This document shows positions 24,693-35,277 of a stretch of 64,000 nt of DNA, one piece after another. Location of the stretch: NCBI GenBank assembly GCA_965644295.1, contig CBFFRP010000280.1:124001-188000 (forward strand), written 5' to 3'. Made by a program: the position numbers and the translations under genes. The stretch's first letter is position 1; each line of letters starts with the position of its first letter. The notes beneath the pieces were generated by a model. That model worked only from the letters and a program-made list of their open reading frames with translations, did not search any database and was not told the origin of the DNA. The DNA is from Paraphysomonas bandaiensis (Eukaryota; Chrysophyceae).

Positions 24693-26455
24693 ATGCATGA
24701 TTCTAATTCAGAAGAATCAGGGAGAAAAGATAGTTGTAATAGCGATGATCTCCCTACAACTTTTCAGTGGGAAGGTTTCAGATACACTATCAAGCAGAGG
24801 AAGAGGCTTCAAGATGGTTCGGTATAATATATTCTCTATCAGTAAGCCACTGATCCATATATTTAGGAAATTTGAAGGGTTATTATCGGTGCTCAAAACA
24901 CCGGAAAGGAAGAACATGTGGCTGTCCAGCTAAATTGACAATTCTTGTTCACGAGCAAGCAGAAGAATCTGATGAAAAACTGATAATTTCAAAGGGGAAA
25001 GAGGAGCACAAATGTGGTGCCGCCATCTTTATATTGCCTTCAGATTCACCAACATCTGATGATAATTCCAAGGAGAGGTCGTCGTTTTGTAAAGGTGTAT
25101 ATGACGCAAGTGGTGAAATGAAACAACTTTGTGAAGCAATGGCGTTGAAAGATGTTTCGAAGTCCTCCATTGCGATTGCAAATGAAGTTGCGGAAACAAC
25201 GCGAGCGAAATATAAGCAGCTCGGTGAGAAAATTGATATTTTTTTCTTTTTGCTGTTTTCACTTCATTTTCTTTTGCTTATTTCGGTAGGAATGCCATAT
25301 AGATATCTCGAAACGTCGAAACTCAAAGCTTTGGTGTATCAGTGTAGACGTTTAGAGTTCAATGATTGGGAAGGAATTATATCGTCGTATCCGCTTGTGA
25401 ACTGTGCTGATGACGACGAGAGACTATTTTTACAGTTCAATACTTCAATCAATGTTAGCAATCAGATGCAGAAGATAATTGGCTTTGCACATCCTGATTT
25501 AATCAATATTGTAAAGGGTGGTCCGGTCCATCTGTTTATAGACTGTACTTTTAAATGTGTGCCAAAGGGATTTTCTCAGTGTCTAGTAATTATGATATAT
25601 GACTACGCCTCGTCCCTATACATTCCTGTATTTTATATATTGCTGCAATCGAAGTTTGAAGAAGTGTATTCCATGGCTCTTTATTTGAGTAAGGCCTCAA
25701 CAGATTTCATGATGGAGATCATCAATGGCTCAGTGGATTTCGAGAAGGGTCTGATGAATGCTATCAAACGGAACTTTGAGGGCAAGCCTGTAACTGGATC
25801 CGATCCTAATGATTGGAATGTGCATGGCATTGTAACAGACGAGTCATCAACATCCCGCTTGATTAATAGAACCAACAATCCACTGGAAAGGTTTAACAGA
25901 AAGCTGAACGAGGCTTTTCCCACTGCGCATCCTTCCGTGGTGTTATATGTGAGTACTATTCGGAAGCTAAGTCAAGAATACGTCGAACTTCGAAACAAAA
26001 TTCTCAGGGGTCATGCATCCCGGCCGAAACATCTGCCATTCCAGCAATTCACATTGCCAGAGGACTACGCTGCATTTGAAATGGACAGGTCAGTCCAAAG
26101 GACTAAGTTTGCGCAGCTCAACCAATACAAGTTTTTGATTGGGAAGAGCCACTATGATCCTGAGGATGGGTGCATGTACGAGGTGGTGAGAGTTGGATTT
26201 TACGAGGGGTCCATCGTTGGCTATCGCGAGCAGTGCCGACTGCAGAATGGATATGTTGTCGATGTACCCACTGATGATTGTATTTCAATTGAGGAGATAG
26301 TGAAATACACTGGATGTGGCAAGGAGTCTACAGTGACAGCCGAAGACTGTGCTTTCACCGAGGAGATTGAGACATGCTGTGTTGCCGCCGGCAGGGCTCA
26401 GACCGGCGCCAAACGCCGGAATAGGGCCGGTGGGGCCGGCCCCGGCGTTGTTTAG
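24693..26455 (+). CDS. Mutator-like transposase, probably lacking part of its catalytic core
   Basis: Best model: exons 24693-24816, 24867-25223 and 25290-26455, with introns of 50 and 66 nt. The second intron has a length divisible by three and no stop, so the frame stays open through it, but it encodes an unlikely run of Phe/Leu. The N-terminus has a FLYWCH/WRKY-type zinc finger (FRYTIKQRKRL, then GYYRCSKHRKGRTCGCPAKL). The MULE core follows with the first catalytic Asp in LFIDCTFKCVPKG and a second acidic segment at DFEKGLMNAIKRNF. The C-terminal family signature INRTNNPLERFNRKLNEAFP is intact. Between FEGKPVTG and NDWNVHGIV the usual Cys/His helical insert and the region of the third acidic residue appear to be missing, so the protein may be inactive on its own. 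The C-terminal tail is Gly/Ala/Arg-rich. Confidence 0.8.
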
Positions 26456-26699
26456 GGGCGGGGGCCTGGGGGCAGTGGACGCCGGCTCGTAGAGTCGAAG
26501 CGTGGGGAGCCCCCAGCTCCGAAAAATGTTTTGGTATAAAGTTGCTCTTGCTTAAGATATTAATAACTCTTGCTAAATTTGACCCTTTGCTTTGTGCGTA
26601 ATACTGCCCTTTGCTTTGTGCGTTATTGTTGCTTGTGGTTGTAGTGTGTGTTGTGTGTGTTTTTAATTAAGAATTATTGTTATTATTGTTAGTTGTAGT

Positions 26700-26768
26700 A
26701 GAGGGCCAAATGCGGGCCGAGGGCCCTAGCGGGCCGAGGGCCAAAAAGGGCCAAAATTAAATTTTTCC
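26700..26768 (-). repeat. Right terminal GC-rich inverted repeat of Mutator-like element
   Basis: Carries several GGGCC-type units (GGGCCGAGGGCCCTAGCGGG) followed by AAAATTAAATTTTTCC at the outer end, in inverted orientation relative to the left end and immediately before the right copy of the 9-bp target duplication. Confidence 0.7.
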
Positions 26769-27382
26769 AGTGATTCGGATAGAATTGCCTTCTACTTAAC
26801 CGCATGTAGGGTCAACGAGGCAACAATTTATCATAATATTTTGCTCTTGGTCTAGCCTTAACATCTCTTGGTATGTATAATGTATAACAATACACAACGT
26901 TAATGCTGTAGCTTGTTTCTCGTATAGATCATCACAGCAAGATCGAAATACTCTATTGCCTTTTTTATAGACAACATGACACGAAATATGAAATATAGTC
27001 ATCGTTCGTTGAAGTAGTATCCATGCTGTGGATAACAAAATAGAAATGAGGACACTAACGAAATGGTTTGGTTGCAAACAACAAATCTGTTACAACACAG
27101 TTTGCCGCTAACAAGTATTGAAGCATGTAAGCCCCAATCTCATATTATTATCAGTTATCAGAAATGATGTCATATTCGCCATCATCTGCACTACACTTCG
27201 AATCTCTGTCATATATACTCGACAGTCTCCATTCTTAAATTCACTTCAGCTCGAACTCAGAAATATTTAAGTCAACTCGATTTATTGTATCGTTCATAAT
27301 CTATGCTTATCGCTAAATATGCTTGTTAATCAAATTTTGAGTTTCTGAGCTTGATAGGTATACAATATTTAAATTACAGTCA
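26769..27382. other. Intergenic region
   Basis: AT-rich; no gene seen. The first 9 bases are the right copy of the transposon target duplication. Confidence 0.5.
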
Positions 27383-29245
27383 CTATCTTTTCCATACAAT
27401 AGATTGTGGAATCTGTTCTGATAGACCAACTTCCATTGCACAATTTCCACATAATAAATACGAGCACACCATTGTTTGCAGGGCGATACTGATCTGATTC
27501 ATTCGCACTGCTCCACTAGCTAATCTCATAAGAAAAAATATTGTATTAACCAATTCTTCTGGACTCTTCGTGCCCCTACATGCAATAGTATAATATCTGA
27601 GATTGTACATAACCATTTCAAGGACAGTTTTGTTCAATCCTAGCAAGGATTCTTTGGCATAAGCTGTATGATGACCTTTCTCGTCGATGAAATGAAAGTG
27701 TTTCGTGTCCCAAACTGTAGTACATCTCCTATGCCATACACATTGAGCCTGTAGGAACTCGAGGCAGCCATGATAGCCTTTTCTTTCTGTAGGTTGTGTG
27801 CTTGGCAACTCATTACCCGGGGCTGGGGACGCGGCAGAGCATATATGAGTGTTAACTACTTCCATCGGATAGAAGGGACGGACAAAGTGCATAACGACTT
27901 CGTTATGACCGCAACATTTTCCATAGGCCCCTCCCCAATGATCGTCGTCCTTACAATAGGGATTCGGGCGCCATCCAATAGCAGTTACAATACAATCCGA
28001 CAACTGTCTCAAGATGCGTGAGGGTAGAAGAGATATCTCGAGTTCTGGGGGAGTAATTCCAGAAACACATTCACTAGTTTTGGCTGGCCCGGTAGAAGAC
28101 AACCGTTGGCGTTTTCGTGAACCATTTGAGCTAGGTGAGGCGGAAGAGAAGCAGAAATACTCGGCAAGAGCTCGACTAGCCTCAACCACTGAACGCACCT
28201 GAAATCAAATACGAAACGATTACTACTCCAACCAATTATTAACAATGTATCGCAGCCCTACCTTCCTGCTACAGTCATCGGCAGACGCCCCGGATCTACA
28301 CTCTCCTTTCCAGGGTGCCCCCAAATCTTTCCCATCCATTCTATCCATCCAGCGGGTTAGTGCTAGCGTGCGACCGGCAGAGACACTTCGCTTCGCATCA
28401 TTCATCCCTGAAAACTCCTCAAGCATACCTAGAATCTTCATTTTTTCGCGAAATATTTTCTTAGAATCTATCTGAACGGCAGCTGCATTACCAGATGCAA
28501 CAGCAGAAACAGCCGCAGAGCGACCCAAAAAAACTGCTAGCTTGTTCCGCAACGCTTCTTGTTGCTGTTGTAGTTGCTTCGTTTCTGCACTAAGCTCACC
28601 TGAATCTACATCTGCAGCAGTGGATACGCTTCGACAAGACAAGTTAAACAGCTTACGCGCGACGTTTACTCGAGCACACGCTTCTGATAAAGATATCTCT
28701 GAGGTTTTACACGTATACCTTTGTGAAATACTTTGAAGTTCTACCGATTTTGATTTATCGAAAACAAATATATGTTTGGCGGTCTGGAATACAGGACATT
28801 TGTTGGTGTGGTGATAATCAATAGTTCCTCTAGTATGGATGACGATCTTGCATTTTAGAGATGGAAATAAACTGTGTAGTAATGAGACCTTATCGCCACT
28901 CAATAGAATCACTCCATTAGAGTCTGAGACAACAGATTTCAGTGTCTTTGATACCAAATTGCGATGAGATTTCTGTGACACCGCAACTACAGGAAGAAGT
29001 ACCTTAAGTATACCAGCTATCGTACTAATCTCAGAGGGACTAACTATCACTACACATGGCTGGGGCTCATTCATTATAATATGATATAAACTCTCTTCTA
29101 GAGGCTTTGTGTGAACCCATCCAAACCCCTCATATATGACCTCTCTGGATATCATTCCAGGGGTTATAGTCACCATCCCCCCACCGTGATTATCATGGGG
29201 ACGGGAAGACTGTGGTTTTTTAAAGCTTTTAGTTTTTTTTGTCAT
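27383..29245 (-). CDS. Unrecognised two-exon gene, about 599 residues
   Basis: Two minus-strand exons, 29245-28262 and 28198-27383, join at phase 0 across a 63-nt GT-AG intron. I chose the ATG at 29245 because the following residues (MTKKTKSFKKPQ) form a normal basic start; upstream codons overlap the GTAC-rich promoter-like cluster. The first half has alternating strands and helices with PCVVIVSPSEISTIAGILKV and GVILLSGDKVSLLHSLFP, loosely like a degenerate helicase or Rossmann-type fold, but I see no Walker motif. The middle is a Gln-rich helix (TKQLQQQQEALRNKLAVFLG) followed by a Ser-rich basic segment (SNGSRKRQRLSSTG). The C-terminal 200 residues hold scattered Cys and His (DDHWGGAYGKCCGHNE; QCVWHRRCTTVWDTKHFHF) that might bind metal. 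No family is recognised. Confidence 0.6.
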
Positions 29246-29304
29246 GATTTGAAGGTGATTGTTAAGTGTGGATGATAGAGTGTGTTGATGGAACAACTTG
29301 TGAA

Positions 29305-29400
29305 TGCATGGTGTGTACATGGACTGCTGGAATGTACTGCATCACTGGTGATGTACTGGTAGAGGTGTACCGGTGTACCGTATATATACTGTTTATGTAG
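29305..29400 (-). promoter_or_regulatory. GTAC-rich cluster upstream of the 29245 start codon
   Basis: Bases here contain GTGTACATGG, repeated ATGTACTG, and GGTGTACCGGTGTACCG, 60-155 bases upstream of the minus-strand start. This matches the recurrent GTAC pattern before other genes. Function is inferred. Confidence 0.4.
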
Positions 29401-31055
29401 TACTTTCGTAGTGGTGTACTGCTGTGTGTGAGCTATTTGTACACCTGGCTCTGTATACATATAGTATATCTGCCTATATTCGCACACGGCAGTATATGAT
29501 CGATTACACGTACATATCTAGCTAGATATCTAATCCCATATCGTGTGATCCATTGCATTCATATCACATATACTGTAAAAATGTGTTACTTTGACAGCTG
29601 ATAAGTCACTACTTGATGTCACTCATGTAATCAAGGAGGCTCATGACGAATCCTACCCCGGCACTGTACTATTGAATCGGGTAGGAGAGTTGGCAAGTAG
29701 AGGCACGAAGAAACGTGATGTATATCTAATCAATTCGGAATTCTATACTCACTAAGAGCTTGATTCTTCATGTGACCGTTATAATATTAATTTCTAACGC
29801 TGAAGATTTATCGGGCATCCTGTGACTGATGGTTGCAAGAGTTTATGTGCTTGCTAAGCATACACGCACTCGGAATGGGATACCATATGATACTAGCTAT
29901 CATTAGCATGAGTTAAACCCGCCATTAACTAATTATGATTGGGTGCAAGATGACAATGAGATATTGTTTTCGTATTTGTAGTTTGCACTCTCTCGAAATC
30001 AGAATACCCCAGTGTATAAGGTTGGATATTTGTCAAGCATTCTGCTTTGGTGGCTAGTGTTATGTAAGTAAACTATGGTAAATTTTCAGTTGACTATCAC
30101 ACTCGTAGGTGCCCTTTGATAAATTATGATCATATGCTCGATGTATTCTGATGGTGTTATAATGCTACTTTTATTGTTGTGTACTCGTTTCTAATAATCA
30201 AGCGTTTCCCTTGCTTGTGTGAAGCTATCTTGTGAATAACTAAGCCCATGGACCTTTCTGCAGTATGCAATATTTTGCTGTACAAATCGATTTTTTTATT
30301 TTCACCACATTTTGTGTGTGTACGTGTGTACCATTTGCAAGATAGTTGTTTTGTTGTGAACAGAAATTCTTATCATCTTAGATACTTAGCTAGATACTTC
30401 TACTGGGTAATCATACTGCGTACGTTACTCAATAAACTTGAATTTAGTCTTCATACTAGTCACTTCGGCGCTGAATCTAGATCTCCTCTAAAATATTTGC
30501 TTATTGCTATACATAAATGATAATTATTATCATGCATCTTAGGATAGTAAAAATATTTCTACATTCTATATAAGAATCAAACGAATGATTACTTTACTAT
30601 CATTGTGCCTCCTTTCTCGCCAAATCTGACAACTGTGTTCTTTCCGTTTCAGTAAACCAATCCGTACACATTTTAATTGTGTTGATGGTGAAAGCCAACT
30701 CAAACGTCAGACTGAATTGTTTGAGTCAAGAATTAAGGAAGAGTAAAACTTTGTATCCAATAGATGATTAGTACATTTATCAAAATACGAACAATAAACT
30801 GAAGAAACTTCAAGAAAAATGTAGAATTGTGTCGCCACAGAGTGAAACTTGGAAAGTAAAAAACGTGGCAAAACACATCCTCCAAATCACAAACACATAC
30901 AAATAGCATGACATTGTACTCATTCCATGTTATTTCAAAACTGGTATGCGATATTTATCACAACTGCTACATGCAGCTGTTCTTAGTACTACACAAACAA
31001 TCTGTCTCATATTAAGAGACAGAAAAAAAACTAACACTAGCCGAATATCGCCGGC
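29401..31055. other. Intergenic region
   Basis: About 1.6 kb of AT-rich sequence; the short reading frames show no domain. I see no supportable gene. Confidence 0.45.
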
Positions 31056-31748
31056 TCATGTTAAGTGGGGCTTTAACTCCGCAGATCCAGTAAGGGGTAA
31101 TGAATCACGGTGTTCCTCCTCATCAACTGATTCAGCTGAAATGATCCCATCAATATCAATAGCACACTCTTTATGACCCACTGTGGAGAGATATGTCTGC
31201 CACATTACTTGCGCCATTCCAATGAACGTGGGACGCATATAAATCGGAACAAACCGAAAATTCAGAAAATTTACCCATGGCCATATCATACAATCTGCCG
31301 CCCAAGTCTCAAGAAATGACTCATTAGATTTCTTGGTCATTGTATCGTAAATATCACCTATGGACCCACCCTTATTTATAGAGGCGTAGGTGAAGAATAC
31401 CCCAATGGAAAACGGAGCGTAGACCAGCTGGTCGACAAAACATTTAAACACTACCATTTTAACATTTTTCATAGCAGATCCAAATATCCTGTCAAGTGAT
31501 CGATACCAGAAGTGTAACATGAACCCATTCATGAGTACACCCACAGTACCTGTGCGAACGGCCCGCATCACATCAATAGTTGCTGAATTATTCCCCTCGC
31601 TGCTCTGCGCAACCATTTGAGACAGAATATCTCCCACTGCAAATGTCCCAAATCCAGAACAAGAGTTAGCCAATATTGGCCTCTTTTGAAAGTATGCATG
31701 AATAAGAGATGGGATCTTAACTGTTCGTAAAGCAATAGATAAAGCCAT
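31056..31748 (-). CDS. Mpv17/PMP22-family membrane protein
   Basis: Single-exon gene of 230 residues. The family comprises small four-helix membrane proteins of the mitochondrial inner membrane (Mpv17, Sym1) or peroxisome (PMP22/PXMP2), thought to form channels. The hallmark C-terminal block is present: DCMIWPWVNFLNFRFVPIYM, then VMWQTYLSTVGHK. Near the N-terminus, YFQKRPILANSCSGFGTFAVGDILSQ gives the typical start. Hydrophobic segments fit three to four membrane spans. Which organelle is meant cannot be told from the sequence. The last 30 residues are an acidic tail beyond the usual family end. Confidence 0.92.
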   Translation of the reverse strand: MALSIALRTVKIPSLIHAYFQKRPILANSCSGFGTFAVGDILSQMVAQSSEGNNSATIDVMRAVRTGTVGVLMNGFMLHFWYRSLDRIFGSAMKNVKMVVFKCFVDQLVYAPFSIGVFFTYASINKGGSIGDIYDTMTKKSNESFLETWAADCMIWPWVNFLNFRFVPIYMRPTFIGMAQVMWQTYLSTVGHKECAIDIDGIISAESVDEEEHRDSLPLTGSAELKPHLT

Positions 31749-32404
31749 ATATATCTCAGTTAATTCAGAGGAAGAAACTCTAAATTTATGTACCCCACCA
31801 AGTTATCCTTCGTATAAATCTAGATTAATGAAATGGGGAGAAAATAGAATTGAATATCAAGGATAAGGAATCTGAATGAGTGATATGTAGCATCGGAGCA
31901 CGCTAAAGTATGATCATACTAGTAGAAATACTCGAAAAAATCAAGAACATGTGTTGAGGCATCTCCTGTGATCCACACACAGAATCTGAATCTTTTTTGA
32001 TGACGCTTACTTTTATTGTCTACGATAATTTCCCTATAGAGTGATACTGATAGATGTGTATACAGGATTGTATTCTCCAAAAAGAGAAAGTCCAAACCGG
32101 TAATAAATATCCACAGGGCAGAAAAGGACATATTGGGGATATTATGGGAGTGATTGAATCCTCCAATCATATCAACCCAAATGAGATAAAGTGCTTTTGA
32201 TTGAGTGGACATGTAGTGATAATGCATACTTGTCATTGCATATCCTCTTGCACACGTTCAATGACAGAACTCATATACTATCGATGACGTTTCAACCAAA
32301 TATTATAAAAATCAATAACATGTTATCTACATGAGTGAGACTAACTTAGGATTCCCTGAAGGCAGACTTTGATATCAGAAGTCACCATAATTTTTCTAAG
32401 ACTT
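31749..32404. other. Intergenic region
   Basis: A 105-codon minus-strand frame at 31919-32236 has some hydrophobic stretches, but I cannot support it as a gene. Nothing else is seen. Confidence 0.35.
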
Positions 32405-32769
32405 AAGTCGAGGTAAACCTGGTTTTTGATGTAAAACCTGGTGAAATTTTTGATGATGGTTGGAAAAGGGTATAACTATGCACAATAAGTAACTATGAAG
32501 ATAATAACAGTATGAAAAGTATTATTTATAATATTTTTTACTAATTTCTTCCATATTACTTCAGTTTTACAGCAATAAAAGTCACCGACTACACATATAT
32601 ATTACATACAGTTCACAAGTATGAACTGTAACCATCTCACTACACACCACTTTACCATCTCACTAAACACCACTATACCATCTCAAAATACACCCACATA
32701 CCATCTCACGATACACCCATATACCATCTCACTATACACCCATACCAGGTTTTGGTATTACCTCGACTT
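32405..32769. mobile_element. Possible MITE: short inverted repeats around a minisatellite
   Basis: The 12-base arms AAGTCGAGGTAA (32405-32416) and its exact complement (32758-32769) face each other 341 bases apart, followed inward by related AACCTGG/CCAGGTT pieces. CTAAG occurs just outside both ends and might be a target duplication. There is no coding capacity. The outer limits are uncertain. Confidence 0.4.
32629..32745. repeat. Minisatellite with unit ACCATCTCACTATACACCCA-like
   Basis: Five or so imperfect tandem copies of a unit of about 22-24 bases, each starting with CCATCTCA and continuing with a TACACC(C/A)-type half. It lies inside the inverted-repeat pair. Confidence 0.75.
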
Positions 32770-33017
32770 CTTGCTAAGCATCACAAAGATTTCATGGGCT
32801 CCAAAATATTAATGTAGCTTATTCAAAGTTACCTACATTCGCGGTAACTTCTAAATTCAAGGAGCGTAACGAGAGAGGTTTTAACGTTGTTTTTAAGCAT
32901 ATAACTTCTTAATTAGGCGGATTCTTCATTAGACTTCAACATTCCACATTCCAATGGACTATTTGCATAACTAATTTTCGATCTATAACACTAGTTTACT
33001 CAAAACATGCAGCGAGA
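32770..33017. other. 3' flank of the ferrochelatase gene
   Basis: About 250 bases of AT-rich sequence without a feature I can name. Confidence 0.4.
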
Positions 33018-34799
33018 TCATTGTTTCGTATTTGCGTTCGGTGGTTCTGCTGTAGTGCCCAAGGCACCTTGAGATCTCATAGCGTAACCGACAGCAATTA
33101 CTCCAGCAGCTCCAGTAACTAGTGCTGTCGCTATTGCCCTAGAGCTCATTCCACTCTTGCTACCGGAGGTAGGAGAAGTAGTAGCAGTCCTGAGCACATC
33201 ATCGACAGTGATATCTGGTGCCTGGTACAAAAAGTTGATACGAACACACATAAGATGGCGCATATACCTTCATTGCCTCCTCCACCATATCTGCCATTTC
33301 TTTGATAAAGGCCTCATCGGTGTTGAGGGCAGGTGCACGCTGCCAATTAACTATCCCAGCCTCCTCTGCCACTTCTCTACGCGTGTTCAAAATCAGATGT
33401 GCCGTCAGTGCAAGATATATTACCTGTACTCCATATCTATCTCTTCAAGCGTTTCAATATGCTCAGATACAAATGACACCGGAACCACGATCAAATTCCG
33501 GACACCTTCAGCACCCAGTTCACGGAGTGTATCATCAGTGTAAGGTCGTAGCCATTCAACTGGACCCACTCTGCTCTGAAAAGACAACCTGCAGCGTACT
33601 CGCCAATCACAACCCTCTTCGAATTCTCCCGTATCACCTGAACAAAGAGAAGCCGACGTGTAAAATGATAGGATAAACGTGAGAGTATTTTACACGTACC
33701 AGGCAACTTGATTGACAGCCCTCCCTCTGTGGCCTCTGCTCTCAGGATAGATCCAAGTTTTTCAGACACAAGTGTGGCACAGCGTTCTATGTGATCCTTA
33801 TAGGGGTCCCCCGCATCAATATAGCTTACGGGAACGCCATGTGCACTGTAGTTTCCGTTTAGAATTATCATATGGACAATTCAACTGACAAAACGCACCT
33901 GAAAAGGACCGTGACGCCTTCAGATCGCTGCTCTGGAGTAAAGCGTCGATAGCGTTCGGCGATGAGGGCTGCCATTGCTGATACATAGCCAGGCCGTGAG
34001 TACCAATATGGAATTACAGTGTGACGCAATTTATGTGCGCCCCATACACCGGGCTCCCTATAAATAGTACATAAAATCGTTGAGGTGGTTATACGTCTTC
34101 TCTCACTTATCAAATGCTTGCTTCAATACTCCGAGAGATGATCCTGTCGTCGATATCGAGTAATGGGGATAGAGTGGCAGTACAACCAGTGTTGTCACAC
34201 CGTCCTGCTTGATTCGCTCGAGTGCCTGTGAACACACCTTATACTCATTCTTTCAGGCAGAATAGGATTGTACCTGCTCTGTATAGGGCTGCCAATATCT
34301 CATACCTACGTAGCAAGTCGCATTTTTGATACCTCGTCGGTCTAACTCCTGCATCACACCATTCGCTTGAGCAGCTGTGTACCTTGTTTACGTCAATGAG
34401 GCAAATCATCAATGCAAAATTTTATGCTTACATATTTATCGGTGATCCTCCACCAATAGACTTGTATGCTGCGGCGCTTTTGGGGGCGCGATTTCGGGCA
34501 ATAAAATAAGCTATTGGCTTCTGTAAAAATGATAATATTTTCGGCAATCGAATGATGTCAGGGTCAGCGAATAAATTGTAAAGGAAGCCTCTAACGTCCT
34601 CCTCTTTCTCAGGCCCTCCAAGATTCAACAGTAGGACACCAATTTTTGAATGATTCGAGGTCATTCTACTCTCAGACACAATATTCTGAGAATTGTGTGT
34701 ACGAGGTGTCATATTCCATTTCGGAAATACAGACGCCTCTACATCTACACTACAGAGCACTGCACATATTGCCAGATACACCACAGTCAATCCCTGCAT
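33018..34799 (-). CDS. Ferrochelatase with C-terminal membrane helix
   Basis: Ferrochelatase inserts ferrous iron into protoporphyrin IX, the last step of heme synthesis. I read eight minus-strand exons from 34799 to 33018, the first ending at 34432 and the second starting at 34382, with introns near 50 nt. Family blocks appear in order: [65 protein letters not shown], the catalytic-His segment [16 protein letters not shown] (created by a splice junction), [19 protein letters not shown], and [20 protein letters not shown]. The N-terminus ([17 protein letters not shown]) looks like a hydrophobic signal rather than a classic mitochondrial presequence, although a later Met could start the protein. 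The last exon adds a Ser-rich linker and a hydrophobic helix ([20 protein letters not shown]), suggesting a tail anchor. The gene lies 478 bp from a divergent J-domain gene. Confidence 0.93.
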
Positions 34800-35277
34800 A
34801 TTAGATTCACTACTTCACAGCGTGTTGGTGTATTGAAGAGAGCGATGTCAACAGGAGTCCATACTCTAGACTGTGGAGTGCTTCTTTTAAGAGGTTTCTG
34901 CATCAATGCACACATTGCTTGATTCCCTTCTTCAAACAGTACGATGTCTATAATTCCCCACTTTTCATATATAAAACGGGAATATATAGGTGTGAAAAGC
35001 AACTCCAGTATATTACGTACAGAGGAGTGCACAGAACAGCACTGTGAAATACTGCTGCTGTCTACGGCAGTATTCCATTTTATATGATTGTACAGGCAGT
35101 ATTCCATATTGTATACAGCTGCACACATCTAGTATATGGATGGTGTGGTGTGTATATTTAGTATTGCTTAACTGCTGCAAGTGGGGCCATACTTTTCTGC
35201 CTATATTCACACATAGGCTACTCTTTCCAAGGCACACTGCACTGTATTGAATAGCCTAGACACATAAGACATTCCTG
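34800..35277. promoter_or_regulatory. Divergent promoter region between ferrochelatase and J-domain genes
   Basis: This 478-bp gap holds GCAGTATTCCAT twice (about 35086-35113), a CTGCTGCTG and GTATAC/GTACAG cores at about 35040-35125, resembling the GTAC/CAGCAG clusters upstream of other genes. It must contain the promoters of both genes. Confidence 0.5.

Larger units (their letters stand above)
24446..26768 (+). mobile_element. Mutator-like DNA transposon, 2323 bp, with target-site duplication
   Basis: The element is bounded by identical 9-base direct repeats AGTGATTCG at 24437-24445 and 26769-26777; 9 bp is the target-duplication length typical of Mutator-like elements. Both ends hold GC-rich blocks in inverted orientation: GGCCCTCGGCCC-type motifs at about 24460-24515 and their complement-oriented counterparts at about 26700-26755, next to AAAATTAA/TTTAATTTT stretches. 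The terminal inverted repeats are imperfect. One transposase-like gene lies inside. The exact duplication and the two-exon coding sequence suggest a fairly recent insertion. Confidence 0.85.

Noticed and set aside
30248-30520. A 90-codon plus-strand frame
   Set aside because: Composition typical of chance frames in AT-rich DNA; no domain and no splice partners seen.
31919-32236. A 105-codon minus-strand frame with hydrophobic stretches
   Set aside because: No recognisable domain, no clear neighbouring exons and AT-driven composition.
32629-32745. The CCATCTCA tandem repeat as a CRISPR array
   Set aside because: Units are adjacent, without unique spacers of constant length, and the DNA is eukaryotic.
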